Shown here: one piece after another, positions 1 to 8,656 of the stretch
Layout: each line of letters starts with the position of its first letter
Position numbering within the stretch: the stretch's first letter is position 1
NCBI RefSeq assembly: GCF_022344005.1
Contig: NZ_CP092190.1
Span: 2,734,669 to 2,798,668 of the forward strand
Length of the DNA: 64,000 bases
Direction: 5' to 3'
Source of the DNA: Deinococcus sp. KNUC1210
GTDB taxonomy: Bacteria > Deinococcota > Deinococci > Deinococcales > Deinococcaceae
The notes under the pieces: generated by a model
Told to the model about the DNA's origin: nothing
Seen by the model: only the letters and a program-made list of their open reading frames with translations
Database searches by the model: none
Position numbers and translations under genes: made by a program

Positions 1-20
1 TCGCCGTAAAGAGGAAAGTG

Positions 21-83
21 CGTCCAGCACGCTCCCTTCTGTGTCTACCTGAACCGCTTTTCTGCTCATTCCCATGCTGGACG
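21..83. promoter_or_regulatory. 9-bp inverted repeat upstream of the HU gene
   Basis: CGTCCAGCA (21-29) is repeated inverted as TGCTGGACG (75-83), about 50 bp before the HU start. The arms are perfect but 45 bp apart, so this could be a regulator site or chance. The first 133 bases hold no gene that I can support. Confidence 0.25.
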
Positions 84-133
84 GTGTTCTCTGATACCTT
101 CCCTGTTGACTTCCATCAACGGCATGTCAGAGT

Positions 134-532
134 GTGCTCATGACGAAAGCAACCAAGAAGCCCGCTCCTGCCGCTTCCGCCAAGACTCCCGCTGCCAAAC
201 CAGCCGCCAAGACCGCTGCAAAAGCCGTTCCGAAGGCAGCCGCTGCGCCTGCTCCGACCAAAGTCGGGAAGACCGAACTGACCGACCTGATCGTCACCCA
301 CGCGGGCCTGAGTAAGAAGGACGCCGGCGCTGCACTGGGCGCGGCACTTGAGGCGGTCGCCGAGGCTCTGAAGTCCGGCAAAACCGTCGGCCTCCCAGGC
401 GTTGGCACCCTGACCGTCAAGGCCACCGCCGCCCGTACTGGCGTGCGACCCGGCACCAGCGAGAAGATCCAGATTCCCGCCGGCAAGAAAGTCGCCTTCA
501 AGGTTGCCGCGGACCTCAAGAAGAACCTTTAA
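134..532 (+). CDS. hup: HU-family DNA-binding protein with Lys/Ala-rich N-terminal tail
   Basis: Nucleoid-associated HU protein that binds and bends DNA as a dimer. Residues 1-42 are a low-complexity Lys/Ala/Pro extension (repeats such as [10 protein letters not shown]). Residues 43-132 are the HU fold: helices from [12 protein letters not shown], then the beta arm region with GVGTLTVK and the C-terminal [12 protein letters not shown]. Such a tail is known for Deinococcus HU and resembles eukaryotic H1 tails. The GTG at 134 and the ATG at 140 are alternative starts two codons apart; no strong Shine-Dalgarno decides between them. The gene stands alone, followed by a repeat-rich gene desert. 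Confidence 0.93.
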   Translation: MLMTKATKKPAPAASAKTPAAKPAAKTAAKAVPKAAAAPAPTKVGKTELTDLIVTHAGLSKKDAGAALGAALEAVAEALKSGKTVGLPGVGTLTVKATAARTGVRPGTSEKIQIPAGKKVAFKVAADLKKNL

Positions 533-565
533 GCGAGGCTCAGTGCGGCCAGCGACACGACGCCG

Positions 566-623
566 GGGGAACAGCACCTCGGCGCAGCCAGATACACGAC
601 GCATGGGGAAGCGACACGCAGTA
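566..623. repeat. Degenerate outlying copy of the 68-bp repeat
   Basis: This stretch matches the downstream 68-bp unit (GGGGAACAGCACC, then GCGCAGCC and ACGACGCATGGGGAAGC) with substitutions. It is separated from the tandem array by about 120 bp of unrelated sequence and looks like an older copy. Confidence 0.6.
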
Positions 624-741
624 CCGCCGATGCGGCGGCCGGGTGCGGCGCACCCCGATCTTGACGTTCAGCGAACACCTTCGCGTCGACTCCGTCACCC
701 CCGCAAACGAGCAGAGCAAGTGCGGACATTCATCGCTAAGT

Positions 742-1013
742 GAAGCAGCACCAGGGGAACAGCACCGCGGCGCAGCCGATCGCACGACGCATGGGGAAGC
801 GGCGCAGGTGAAGCAGCACCAGGGGAACAGCACCACGGCGCAGCCGATCACATGACGCATGGGGAAGCGGCGCAGGTGAAGCAGCACCAGGGGAACAGCA
901 CCACGGCGCAGCCGATCACATGACGCATGGGGAAGCGGCGCAGGTGAAGCAGCACCAGGGGAACAGCACCGCGGCGCAGCCGATCACATGACGCATGGGG
1001 AAGCGGCGCAAGT
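742..1013. repeat. Tandem array of four 68-bp repeats
   Basis: Units start at 742, 810, 878 and 946, each exactly 68 bp and differing at only a few positions. Each begins GAAGCAGCACCAGGGGAAC and contains GACGCATGGGGAAGCGGCG. A fifth unit starts at 1014 and degenerates after about 10 bases. As 68 is not a multiple of 3 and open frames change between copies, it is not a coding repeat. The flank to about 1240 is CAG/GCA-rich without genes. Confidence 0.9.
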
Positions 1014-1239
1014 GAAGCAGCACAAGGGGGATCGCACGATGCCAGCACGTACCGCAGCAGCATCCGCAGCACCGAATGCAGCAGCGGTGAACGCAGCAAC
1101 ATCGGCATGACGCACGCACCGCAGCAATACCGCCGCACGACACACTGAATGCAGCAGCGAATGCAGCAGCAGTGAACAGCACCGTGATCACACGCAGCAG
1201 CACAGCTGGACGCACGTGAGCGTTCCGCACCCGCACGCA

Positions 1240-1680
1240 ACAGCGGGATGTACAGCACCCCTTCGGTGACTGCCTGCGGTGCGGCGCACCCTCCCCGCGA
1301 CCCGTTCGCCCCAGCACCCCTCCCCGGGTCGCGGCCCTCTGCTGGGGGCAGCGTCAAGATCCCCCTTCGCCCCCACCCCTGCGGCTCACGAAGCACTCAC
1401 GGAGCAGCAGCAGCGACCACTCCGCGCGACCGCCGCACCCCGCCGGGCCACCCCCAACAGGACCCCCACGCACACCAGGCCCGGCCCTCCACAGCACCCG
1501 CCCCTGCCCACGCACCCCCCAAAACACCCCAAAAAACACTTGTGGACAAACCCACCCGGAAAACACACCCTTCGTGTCGCCCCCGCCCCCGCCCACACCC
1601 GACCCCACCGGCCAACACCCAGGGGGAAAGTGTACCCACGAAGCAGCAACCGACACACACACCCGCACGAAAAGATCTCT
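1240..1680. other. Strand-asymmetric C-rich, G-poor tract; no gene seen
   Basis: Over about 400 bp the plus strand is dominated by C and A with few G, so the minus strand carries closely spaced G-runs of three to six and could form G-quadruplexes. A TGTGGACAA near 1541 is one mismatch from a reverse DnaA box. Long open frames exist on both strands but have proline/arginine-only composition, and I do not accept them as genes. Confidence 0.5.
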
Positions 1681-1704
1681 AGGACTGTTGAGGGGACGTA
1701 AAAA

Positions 1705-1950
1705 TTACATCGGCCCGTTTTTGCCCCTCAACGCCTCCATTCGCATGGCGTTCGTGGCCACCTCCTGGCCATCCGTTTTCTGCTTCCTCGGAGCGCCGTC
1801 TCCGAGCGCTTCACCCCTCTCATTTTCTCATGATCGGAGACTTCCGGAACGGCCCAGCTGGGTCATCACCGGGCCAGCAGCCCGCTCGATCACGTACCCC
1901 CAGCTGTTCACAGCACCTTGCTCGGCGGGTTCGTTGAGGACGCTGGAGGT
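1705..1950 (-). pseudogene. Decayed fragment of an unidentified protein with in-frame stop
   Basis: Reading the minus strand, one frame runs from about 1943 (LNEPAEQGAVNSWGYVIERA) to a TAA at 1705-1707, interrupted only by TGA at 1828-1830. Codon third positions are GC-rich on both sides of the stop, and the tail ends in MRMEALRGKNGPM. This fits the C-terminal end of a once functional gene. I do not recognise the family; its position beside long repeats would suit a plasmid replication or partition gene, but that is conjecture. Confidence 0.4.
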
Positions 1951-1955
1951 GGTTT

Positions 1956-1981
1956 CAGGCAGACGCCGTGGTGTCTGCCTG
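1956..1981. other. Perfect 9-bp hairpin
   Basis: CAGGCAGAC (1956-1964) and GTCTGCCTG (1973-1981) form a perfect stem with an 8-nt loop, between the decayed fragment and the 109-bp repeat array. No T-run follows on either strand. Confidence 0.45.
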
Positions 1982-2048
1982 CAGAGAGACGGCTGCAGCA
2001 GAGGCGGGGACTGGGCGGCGCTGCGATGCAAGACGTGAATTCAGCACG

Positions 2049-2756
2049 TCACATCAGGTGAATCTTGCTGCGACGCAAGGTAAAACGCACGTCGTCAGGA
2101 CGTCCGTTTGCCTGGATTTCCGCAGGAACGCAAGGCGAAGCGCACGGTTTCCAGCCGTCACATCAGGTGAATTTCGGCGTGATGCAAGGTGAAACGCACG
2201 TCATTAGGACGTCCGTTTGCCCGGGATTCAGCAGGAACGCAACGTGAAACGCAGTGCGTCGGGACGTCAGATCGGGTGAATTTCGGCGTGACGCAAGGTG
2301 AAACGCACATCATCAGGACGTTCGTTTGCCCAGATTTCCGCAGAAACGCGAGGCGAACCGCACCGCTTCGAGACATTAGATCAGGTGAATCTTGGCGTGA
2401 CGCAAGGTGAAACGCATGTCACCGAGACGTTCATTTGCCCAGGATTCAGCAGGAACGCAACGTGAAACGCAGTGCGTCGGGATGTCAGATCGGGTGAATT
2501 TCGGCGTGACGCAAGGCGAAACGCATATCATCGGGACGTTCGTTTGCCTGAATTTCAGCAGAAACGCAAGGCGAAACGCAGTGCGTCAGCACGTCAGATC
2601 AGGTGAATTTCGGTGTGGCGCAAGGCGAAACGCACCGTTTCGGGACGTCCGTTTGCTCGGAATTCAGCAGAAACGCGAGGCGAAGCGCACGGTTTCTGGC
2701 CGTCACATCGGGTGAATCTCGGTGCGGCGCAAGGTGAAACGCATGCATGCTGGACG
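2049..2756. repeat. Higher-order tandem repeat: six 109-bp units plus a half unit
   Basis: Units start at 2049, 2158, 2267, 2376, 2485 and 2594, all exactly 109 bp, with a final 54-bp half unit at 2703. Each unit consists of two related halves of 54 and 55 bp: one starts TCAGATCGGGTGAATTTCGG, the other CGTTTGCCCGGATTTC. Both contain a core resembling CGCAAGGTGAAACGCA. The period is not a multiple of 3 and stops occur in changing frames, so it is non-coding. The core carries GTGAAAC or GCGAAAC in almost every half unit. Confidence 0.9.
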
Positions 2757-3103
2757 TCGGATCGACTGAATCTTGAAGTGTGGTGTGTGGCGCGCCAGTC
2801 GGAATTCGGTGGTTGTACGCCGATTCACTCGTACACGTGCTCGGTGTAGATGGCGACATCCGTACGTCTGCTTCAGCGCTCTGCGAATGCGGCTGATGCT
2901 GCATGCAGTTCGGCGGCAGCATCGGCGTGCATTTTCTGCGCGGCTCTTGGCGCCGTGTGAATGGTGCGCGCCCGCATTTGAATGTTGGAGCTGGAGAAGA
3001 CGTCTTGGTCGGCGCGGGGTTCGTTCACGTGGAGACCCGCAGGACGAGCAACAGGGCCTGATGGGCCTGCCTCAGTTTTCCCAGCTGGTGTTGCGGCGCG
3101 GCG
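2757..3103. other. Intergenic stretch, no gene seen
   Basis: After the repeats the sequence keeps one more weakly matching half unit (to about 2790), then loses similarity. I see no coding signal, RNA gene or terminator before the stop of the next minus-strand gene. Confidence 0.4.
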
Positions 3104-4357
3104 TCAGAACAGCGCGCTGCGCAGCAGCGAGTCATGTTCGCTGATCGCCTCTGCCACGCGGCGCAGGTCGGGGTCGCTCTTCAGCAGCGCCCGGACATCC
3201 ATAGACTCGCCCAGTTCGCGCGACAGACCGGGGCTGGGCCAGCGTTGCAGCGCCGCGGCGTACGCCGCGGCGCTGCGGAGTGGCCGGGTCATGTACCCGA
3301 GCTGTTCCGAGAGTGGCCGCTGGCTGCGGAAGCTGCCGTCCGCCCGCAGGTCCTGCAGGACGTCATGGCCGTTCCATGTCCCCTGATGCGCGCGGCAGCG
3401 CAGTTCATCGAGTTCCTCCGGGACGAACGGGCCGCTCAGCGGCACCCGCCACACCCAGCCACGGGCGTCACGCGTCTGGGCACTCCACGCGAGCGCCTCC
3501 CGGAACGGCAGCCGGGCGGGGATGAGCCGAGACGCGAAGTGCGCTTCGAGCCGCGGCAGCGCAAAGGAGAGGCTGAGCCGGCGCAGCGCATACAGGTCGT
3601 CTTGCAGGTCGAGTGCGCCGCACAGCGCCCAGCACGCGTCGGCAGCGGCCTGCGCCCAGCTGGGTTCGGGCACACCGGGAATGCGCAGGCCGCTGTTGTC
3701 CAGCAGATCCATCAGTGCGTATAGCAGCATCACCCGGTGGTGTGTCAGTGCAGGCGGTGCTGCGTGCAGGACCGCGCCGAGGTGCGTGAGTGCCGCCCAC
3801 AGGTGCTCGTTGACGTCCCGGCTGAGACCTGTCAGCAGCGCCCGCAGCAGCGGTTTCGGCTCGCCGAGCGGCAGCGACAGCAGGTGCGGGCCGACCGCGC
3901 CGATCAGCGCCTGGCGCGCAGCCGCCACATCGGCCGGTGCGCCGCGCAGCAGCACCTTCGCGAGGCCGTTGACGACGAACTGCAGGTCCAGGCCGGCCGG
4001 CGGGAAGGTGCTGTGGAGCAGCGGCACCAGCCGCTCGGCCAGCCGGCGACGCGCGGCGCTGCGGCGGCCGTGCAGCACCACCACCAGCGGATGCGGGCCG
4101 CGGTCGTGCTGCAGGTGCTCGGGTCGGCGCTGGCCGCTGGCGTCCCGGGGAAGGTTCGTGCCGCCGGGGCGGCAGCGTGCGAGCAGTGCCCGCAGCGCGT
4201 GATCGACTGCCGCGTCCGGCACCCCGCGGCGCAGCACGGCGCGCAGCTGCAGTTCGAGCTGCAGCTGCGCATGGACGGCAGCGGCGGTCGCTGGTCGGTC
4301 GGTCCGCGGCATGGGCGCATGCGACCGCGGCCCAGAGTCTGTCGGCGAAGTGGTCAT
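3104..4357 (-). CDS. Uncharacterised 417-aa protein
   Basis: Function not recognised. The protein is Leu/Ala/Arg-rich and looks alpha-helical, without signal peptide or clear membrane segment. Residues 75-90 contain HPLVVVLHGRRSAARRRL, which resembles a beta strand/loop but lacks a Walker A lysine pattern. Its start ATG overlaps the stop of the upstream small gene (ATGA at 4354-4357), so the two are probably co-translated; this supports the start and the reality of both. Confidence 0.7.
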   Translation of the reverse strand: MTTSPTDSGPRSHAPMPRTDRPATAAAVHAQLQLELQLRAVLRRGVPDAAVDHALRALLARCRPGGTNLPRDASGQRRPEHLQHDRGPHPLVVVLHGRRSAARRRLAERLVPLLHSTFPPAGLDLQFVVNGLAKVLLRGAPADVAAARQALIGAVGPHLLSLPLGEPKPLLRALLTGLSRDVNEHLWAALTHLGAVLHAAPPALTHHRVMLLYALMDLLDNSGLRIPGVPEPSWAQAAADACWALCGALDLQDDLYALRRLSLSFALPRLEAHFASRLIPARLPFREALAWSAQTRDARGWVWRVPLSGPFVPEELDELRCRAHQGTWNGHDVLQDLRADGSFRSQRPLSEQLGYMTRPLRSAAAYAAALQRWPSPGLSRELGESMDVRALLKSDPDLRRVAEAISEHDSLLRSALF

Positions 4358-4584
4358 CGGACCTGGTGGGGTAGGTCGAACGTCGCCTTCACGACGACAC
4401 GTTTCGCTTCACGCCCACTGAGTTCGCACACAGCCTCAATGGCGGCTGCCAAGGTCATCATTCCCCATCCGCCGTCAACCCACAGCGTTTGAATGGCGGC
4501 CTCCAACGAGTGATGCTCGGTCAGAAGCCTCCGGAGCTCATGCTCAAGGCGTGCGTCTCGCCAAGACGTGCGGAACACGGACAT
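4354..4584 (-). CDS. Small uncharacterised protein (76 aa)
   Basis: I choose the ATG at 4584 (MSVFRTSWRDARLE), since upstream codons look non-coding. The middle part (IQTLWVDGGWGMMTLAAAIEAV) has an amphipathic pattern reminiscent of short ribosomal-L7/L12-type helices, but this is not enough for a call. It overlaps the start of the 417-aa gene by four bases and forms a two-gene unit with it. Confidence 0.6.
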   Translation of the reverse strand: MSVFRTSWRDARLEHELRRLLTEHHSLEAAIQTLWVDGGWGMMTLAAAIEAVCELSGREAKRVVVKATFDLPHQVR

Positions 4585-4683
4585 GCTGACAGCGTACCAA
4601 TCTTCCGCGGAGCACCTTGCAGCTGCGTGTACCTGGAAGAGAAGGGGCATGACCGCCGGAAGTTCGTCAGGGACGCGAGCACC

Positions 4684-4935
4684 TCAATGGCCCGCCGGGC
4701 GCTCCAGCAGCCAGAAGACCGGACGCGCCGGATGAACGCACACCTCCTGCAGGCCAGCGCTGGCGCGCGTCTGCCCGCAGATCACCCGCACTTCGAACAG
4801 CTGGCGTTTTCCGTCGCGGTCAATGCCGCTGACGACGTCGAGTGCCAGCACCGGGACGGCGCGGCGAAGGTCGAGTTCGTCCAGCACCCAGTTGCGCGTC
4901 AGATTCCTGAGGTCAAACGCGCGGGTGACGGCCAC
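4684..4935 (-). CDS. Small uncharacterised protein (83 aa)
   Basis: Not recognised. The sequence alternates hydrophobic and charged residues (DLRRAVPVLALDVVSGIDRD, FEVRVICGQTRA), suggesting a small beta-rich fold. No signal or membrane segment. It lies 100 bp upstream of the next small gene on the same strand. Confidence 0.45.
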   Translation of the reverse strand: MAVTRAFDLRNLTRNWVLDELDLRRAVPVLALDVVSGIDRDGKRQLFEVRVICGQTRASAGLQEVCVHPARPVFWLLERPAGH

Positions 4936-5082
4936 GCCGCGCTGCTGTCAACTTACTGGGAAGGTGTCAAGGCGGCGGCTGTGTACTGCAGTCGCGGCAG
5001 TGAAGGCGCCCTTATCATGACGGCGGTTGGTCATTCATGTGCGACGCTTATTCCTCTACTGGATGCCGACCAGCGGATCCCC

Positions 5083-6054
5083 TCAATCCAGTCCTGGCCG
5101 GAGAAGACCGCCTTCGTAGATTCGGCGGATGGTGCCTTCCAGGTCGGGCTCGAGGACGCTGAGGTCGCGTACCGGTGCGCCGGCTGTCACTCGGGCGATC
5201 ACCTCAGCGGCACTTTGTGCCTGGAAGCCGTACGTGACCCGCAGGCCCTCCTGAGCAAGGAGCGTCGTCCCGGTGACCTCCGGGCTGAGGGGCAGCTGCG
5301 AGTAGTCGACCACAAGTCGCCGTTCCCCGCCGAAGCGTTCCTGCAACCCCATCAGCGCACCGTCATAGAGCAGGCTGCCGTGGTCAATGATCATCACCCG
5401 GCGGCACAGCCGTTCCACGTCCAGCAGGTCATGGGTGGTGAGCAGGACCGTCACCCCCCGCTCTCGGTTGACCTCACGGATAAATTCCCGGATGCGTTCC
5501 CGGGCGACCACATCGAGCCCGATGGTCGGCTCGTCCAGGAACAGCAGGGCCGGTTCGTGCAGCAGCGCGGCGGCCAGGTCGGCGCGCATCCGCTGTCCCA
5601 GACTGAGATTCTTGACGGGGGTATTCAAGAATGGACCAAGGTCCAGCAGCTCCGAGAACGCGCCGAGGTTCTTCCGGAAGCGTGCGGAGGGTACGCGGTA
5701 GACGTGCTGGAGCAGCTCCAGTGACTCGCGAACCGGCAGATCCCACCACAGGGTGGTGCGCTGACCGAAGACTGCCCCGATGCCCGCCACGTAGCGCCGA
5801 CGGTCCTGCCAGGGGACGAAGCCGTTGACGCGGACGTCGCCGCCGCTCGGCACGAGCAGGCCGGTGAGCACCTTGATGGTGGTGGACTTCCCGGCGCCGT
5901 TCGGTCCGAGGTACCCGACCATCTCGCCGGCCTTCACGGTGAAGCTGATGTTGTCCACCGCCCGGGTGACCTGCCGGCGCGTGGAGAACAGCCCGCCGAG
6001 CCGGCTGGAAAAGGTTTTGCTGAGTTTGGTGACCTGAATCAATGCGTCTTGCAT
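5083..6054 (-). CDS. ABC-2 type exporter, ATP-binding protein
   Basis: Nucleotide-binding subunit (323 aa) of an ABC-2 exporter; hydrolyses ATP to drive the two membrane proteins encoded just upstream. Walker A GPNGAGKST, signature NLSLGQRMRADLA, Walker B LLFLDEPTIGLD and H-loop TTHDLLDVERL are all intact. The extended N-terminal segment (SKTFSSRLGGLFSTRRQV) is typical of the subfamily paired with DUF990 permeases. I take the ATG at 6054 because the permease stop lies at 6056-6058 and GGAG precedes the ATG. Substrate unknown. Confidence 0.92.
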   Translation of the reverse strand: MQDALIQVTKLSKTFSSRLGGLFSTRRQVTRAVDNISFTVKAGEMVGYLGPNGAGKSTTIKVLTGLLVPSGGDVRVNGFVPWQDRRRYVAGIGAVFGQRTTLWWDLPVRESLELLQHVYRVPSARFRKNLGAFSELLDLGPFLNTPVKNLSLGQRMRADLAAALLHEPALLFLDEPTIGLDVVARERIREFIREVNRERGVTVLLTTHDLLDVERLCRRVMIIDHGSLLYDGALMGLQERFGGERRLVVDYSQLPLSPEVTGTTLLAQEGLRVTYGFQAQSAAEVIARVTAGAPVRDLSVLEPDLEGTIRRIYEGGLLRPGLD

Positions 6055-6055
6055 C

Positions 6056-6874
6056 TCAACTCCCTGTGCCCTGGTAGTGCCGAAGCCCGAAGCGCCAGAA
6101 AGCCACGCCCAGACAGAGAAACGCGAGGCCGACAAGCGGTGAGACATACGCGGTCCAGTGAGGGAGGCCCGGCGGGAACGGGCGTCCCAGCACCACCAAC
6201 ACCGGCGGGAAGCTCAGCAGGCCGACCGGAATGATGAGGGCCGCACGCCGGAGCCACTCGTCATAGATCGACAGCGGATAGCTGATCAGGGTTCGGCCCC
6301 CGTAGGTCACGATGTTCATCGCCTCGACGCTCTCGGTGGTCCAGAACGTCAGGGTGCCGCCAACCATGAACAGGCCCCCGAAGAACAACACCAAGCCGAC
6401 GAGACTCAGCAGCAGCACCAGGGCCTTCTCCGGCGTCCAGAGGATGGGGTGAAGGCCGTTGGCCCACACCAGGATGCCGATACCGAGCAGCATCCGTCCG
6501 ACGCGCCGCAACGAGAAGTCGCTGCCGAACACCTGCAGCGTCAGGGACGCGGGGCGCAGCAGCAGCATGTCCAGGCCACCACGCCGGATCAGGGCACTGA
6601 AGTTGGGGGCGTCGAAGCCGCCGAACAGCAGGTCCATCGTGGCGAAGCCGAGTTCGGCCATCCCGTACAGCAGGGCGACCTCGCCCAGACTCCAGCCGGC
6701 GGCCCCGGGGCCGCCGAGGTGCGGGAAGCGCTCCATCACCAGGGCAAAGGCCGAGAACTCTGCCAGCGTCAGCAGGGTGGTGGCCACAACATCCAGCGCG
6801 AACGACACGGGGGAGTTGAGCTGTGAACGGACCTGTGCCCGCACCAACCGGACGTACAGCAGCATGGCCCTCAT
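6056..6874 (-). CDS. ABC-2 type exporter permease (DUF990/PF06182 type)
   Basis: Integral membrane subunit (272 aa) with about six hydrophobic segments. The pattern GGFDAPNFSALIRRGGLDMLLLRPASL, with charged residues between membrane segments, is typical of the DUF990 ABC-2 permease family. It overlaps the upstream permease by ATGA (6871-6874) and is followed within a few bases by the ATPase gene, so the three form one exporter operon. Confidence 0.85.
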   Translation of the reverse strand: MRAMLLYVRLVRAQVRSQLNSPVSFALDVVATTLLTLAEFSAFALVMERFPHLGGPGAAGWSLGEVALLYGMAELGFATMDLLFGGFDAPNFSALIRRGGLDMLLLRPASLTLQVFGSDFSLRRVGRMLLGIGILVWANGLHPILWTPEKALVLLLSLVGLVLFFGGLFMVGGTLTFWTTESVEAMNIVTYGGRTLISYPLSIYDEWLRRAALIIPVGLLSFPPVLVVLGRPFPPGLPHWTAYVSPLVGLAFLCLGVAFWRFGLRHYQGTGS

Positions 6875-7673
6875 CCGCCGAGCACCACCAGTCGCCGCAG
6901 GGCCTGCACCAGCACCAGCCGGGACACCACGGTGAGCCCTACGCCCCAGCCCGCCTGCACCGCCAGGACCCGTAGTGCATCCACCCCCCGACCTTCCCGG
7001 TCCAGAGGTCGACCACGCTCTGCAGCATCGACGGAAACGGAGTCAGCGAGCAGAGTGTCTGCACCCAGGCTGGGAACAGCGTAAGCGGCAACAGAAAACC
7101 GGAAGCGAACATCAGCACGGTGAAGGCGAGTCGGCCCATCCCGATGGCGTTCGGTGACCAGAACGCCGTGAGGTTGATCAGGAAGCGGAAGCTAAAACTG
7201 ACGAACCAAGCGAGCAGAGTACTCAGCACCACCAGCAGTCCGGTGCCGACACTCTGCGGTGGCTTCAAGCCGAACAGGGCGGCGTACAGCACCAGGATCG
7301 GCACGGCCCGCATCAGGAACTGGGCGGCCGCGCGGCCTGCGTCCCCGGCCAGCCAGAAGCCGAAGTAGCTATAGGGCCTCAAGAGGTCGCTGCCCACCTC
7401 GCCGCGGTACACAGTGTTCATCAGGTCAAACCAGCCGAAGAGGCTCATCATCATGATCAGCGCCTGAGTGATCCCGGTGTAGGTGACCGCGTCACTGGCG
7501 CTGAACCCAACGATCAAGCCGCGCCCCCGCAGCAGGGCGAGGAGGACACTCATGCGCAAGACGCCGAAGAACAGGTTGGTGAGCAGGCCAGCGATCGCGG
7601 CACGGCGATAGGTGAGCTGACGGGCGAAACTTCGCCGCGCCACCTCCCAGAACAGCCGGATCTCTGCACGCAC
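6871..7673 (-). CDS. ABC-2 type exporter permease, second subunit (frameshifted near C-terminus)
   Basis: Second DUF990-like permease, starting MRAEIRLFWEVARRSFARQL with about six membrane segments and the family motif GSDLLRPYSYFGFWLAG. The frame as read stops at 6939 after an odd tail. Shifting one base in the C6 run at 6984-6989 restores about 40 residues (DALRVLAVQAGWGVGLTVV and on) that end in a TGA overlapping the next gene's ATG. The natural gene therefore reaches 6871, and the shift is a sequencing error or recent mutation. The two permeases would form the exporter's heterodimeric pore. Confidence 0.8.
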
Positions 7674-7737
7674 AAGAGGGTGAGACTAGCGCAGTGGCCC
7701 GAGGTCCTGAGATAGGCGAATTGGCTTAGGGGAAAGA

Positions 7738-7793
7738 GGGCCGGAAGGACCGCGGAGCGTGACGGCATGCCGCTCAGCGGAGCGTGCACGGGT
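7738..7793. repeat. Copy of the lipoprotein leader region at 12426-12481
   Basis: This intergenic sequence (GAGGGCCGGAAGGAC, then GGCATGCCG, TCAGCG and AGCGTGC) is a diverged copy of the translation start and signal-peptide coding region of the lipoprotein gene at 11764-12465. Read on the minus strand it gives MPSRSAVLPALFPL against MPHRAAVLPALTLL. No gene body follows, so it looks like a relic of a duplicated lipoprotein gene. Confidence 0.45.
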
Positions 7794-7957
7794 CCTGCGG
7801 CAGGTGAGGGTGTCAGCGCGGGCTCGGGCGTTTTGCGGGACACCTGTCAGGTTGAGACCAAGGTGTCGGTCGAAGTGCGTGCTGAGCGAAATCAACTCGT
7901 TGAACCGTATTCATGTCGGTCAACTGCGTTGGTCTCAAGATGTTCGGTATTCGGGCT

Positions 7958-8506
7958 TCAGAGGGGCTGCAGGTCAATGAAAGCCTGAAGAAGACGCTGC
8001 ACGGAGCCGTCATTGACCAGTCTCAGCACAGGGCAACTCACTTGCTGCATCCAGACCTCGTGAGCGGCCCTGCTTCGCTGGCTCTGATCCGCACCGTCGT
8101 ACTTGGAAGCCCAGTCCATAAACTCACGGTGCTTCCCAAACAAGTCGCCGTTTTCCTGAATCGCCGGGCCAAAACGTTGACGCTCCCGGTGTTCGAGGCG
8201 TTGCATCCGCAGTGCTGGAGGCACGGACAGAAAAACCACCAGGTCAAACTGGGGGATCATCACGTCACCCCAGCCACACAGTGACCCCGAAAGGACCCAC
8301 CGCTGATGTCGAGCAAGTGCATGCGCGAGCAGAGCGAGCCGCTCCGCCCGGGAGCGTGGGACCTCATAGGGGGGCACTGTCGGCTCCCAGAAGAAATCAT
8401 CAGTGTCTAAAGGTACGTGCCCGTATTGCTCGGCCAGGAGTCGGCCGAGTGTGGTGGTGCCAGCGCCTGAGGCGCCGAGGATATGGATACGGTCAGGAGT
8501 CGACAT
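7958..8506 (-). CDS. P-loop nucleotide-kinase-like protein (adenylate kinase/topology modulation type)
   Basis: 182-aa ATPase-fold protein. The Walker A loop GASGAGTTTLGRLLAE is at residues 11-26 (Thr in place of the usual Lys/Ser pair: GAGTTT). DTDDFFWEP at 35-43 resembles the substrate-binding part of FlaR/adenylate-kinase-like small kinases, and VVFLSVP at 89-95 precedes an Arg-rich lid. The missing Walker lysine is notable and is also seen in the 'topology modulation' group. Function unknown. Confidence 0.7.
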   Translation of the reverse strand: MSTPDRIHILGASGAGTTTLGRLLAEQYGHVPLDTDDFFWEPTVPPYEVPRSRAERLALLAHALARHQRWVLSGSLCGWGDVMIPQFDLVVFLSVPPALRMQRLEHRERQRFGPAIQENGDLFGKHREFMDWASKYDGADQSQRSRAAHEVWMQQVSCPVLRLVNDGSVQRLLQAFIDLQPL

Positions 8507-8656
8507 GTTTTCCTCAACTGGATGCGCGTGTGGCCGACATATACATTAGACCTCCAGCGAAAGTTCCAGAAACGTACAGCTGGTCTCGGGAGCCCAGTGC
8601 CTACTGCGGAGCTTGTCCGGTGGCAGCCTTTTAAAGGGCCACGATCGCCTGCGGTG

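Noticed and set aside
1248..1701. Proline-rich proteins in the C-rich tract
   Set aside because: Both frames are open only because stop codons are rare in such C-rich DNA; no ribosome sites and no balanced amino-acid use.
2049..2756. CRISPR array
   Set aside because: Units are tandem and contiguous at 109 bp, halves are similar to one another, there are no unique spacers, and no cas genes are present.
2049..2756. Protein-coding repeat (several overlapping frames of 60-100 codons)
   Set aside because: The unit length of 109 is not a multiple of 3, so frames cannot repeat a peptide, and stops interrupt them.
4489..5724. Long plus-strand frame opposite the ABC ATPase
   Set aside because: Shadow of the well-supported minus-strand ATPase and small genes; no independent coding signal.
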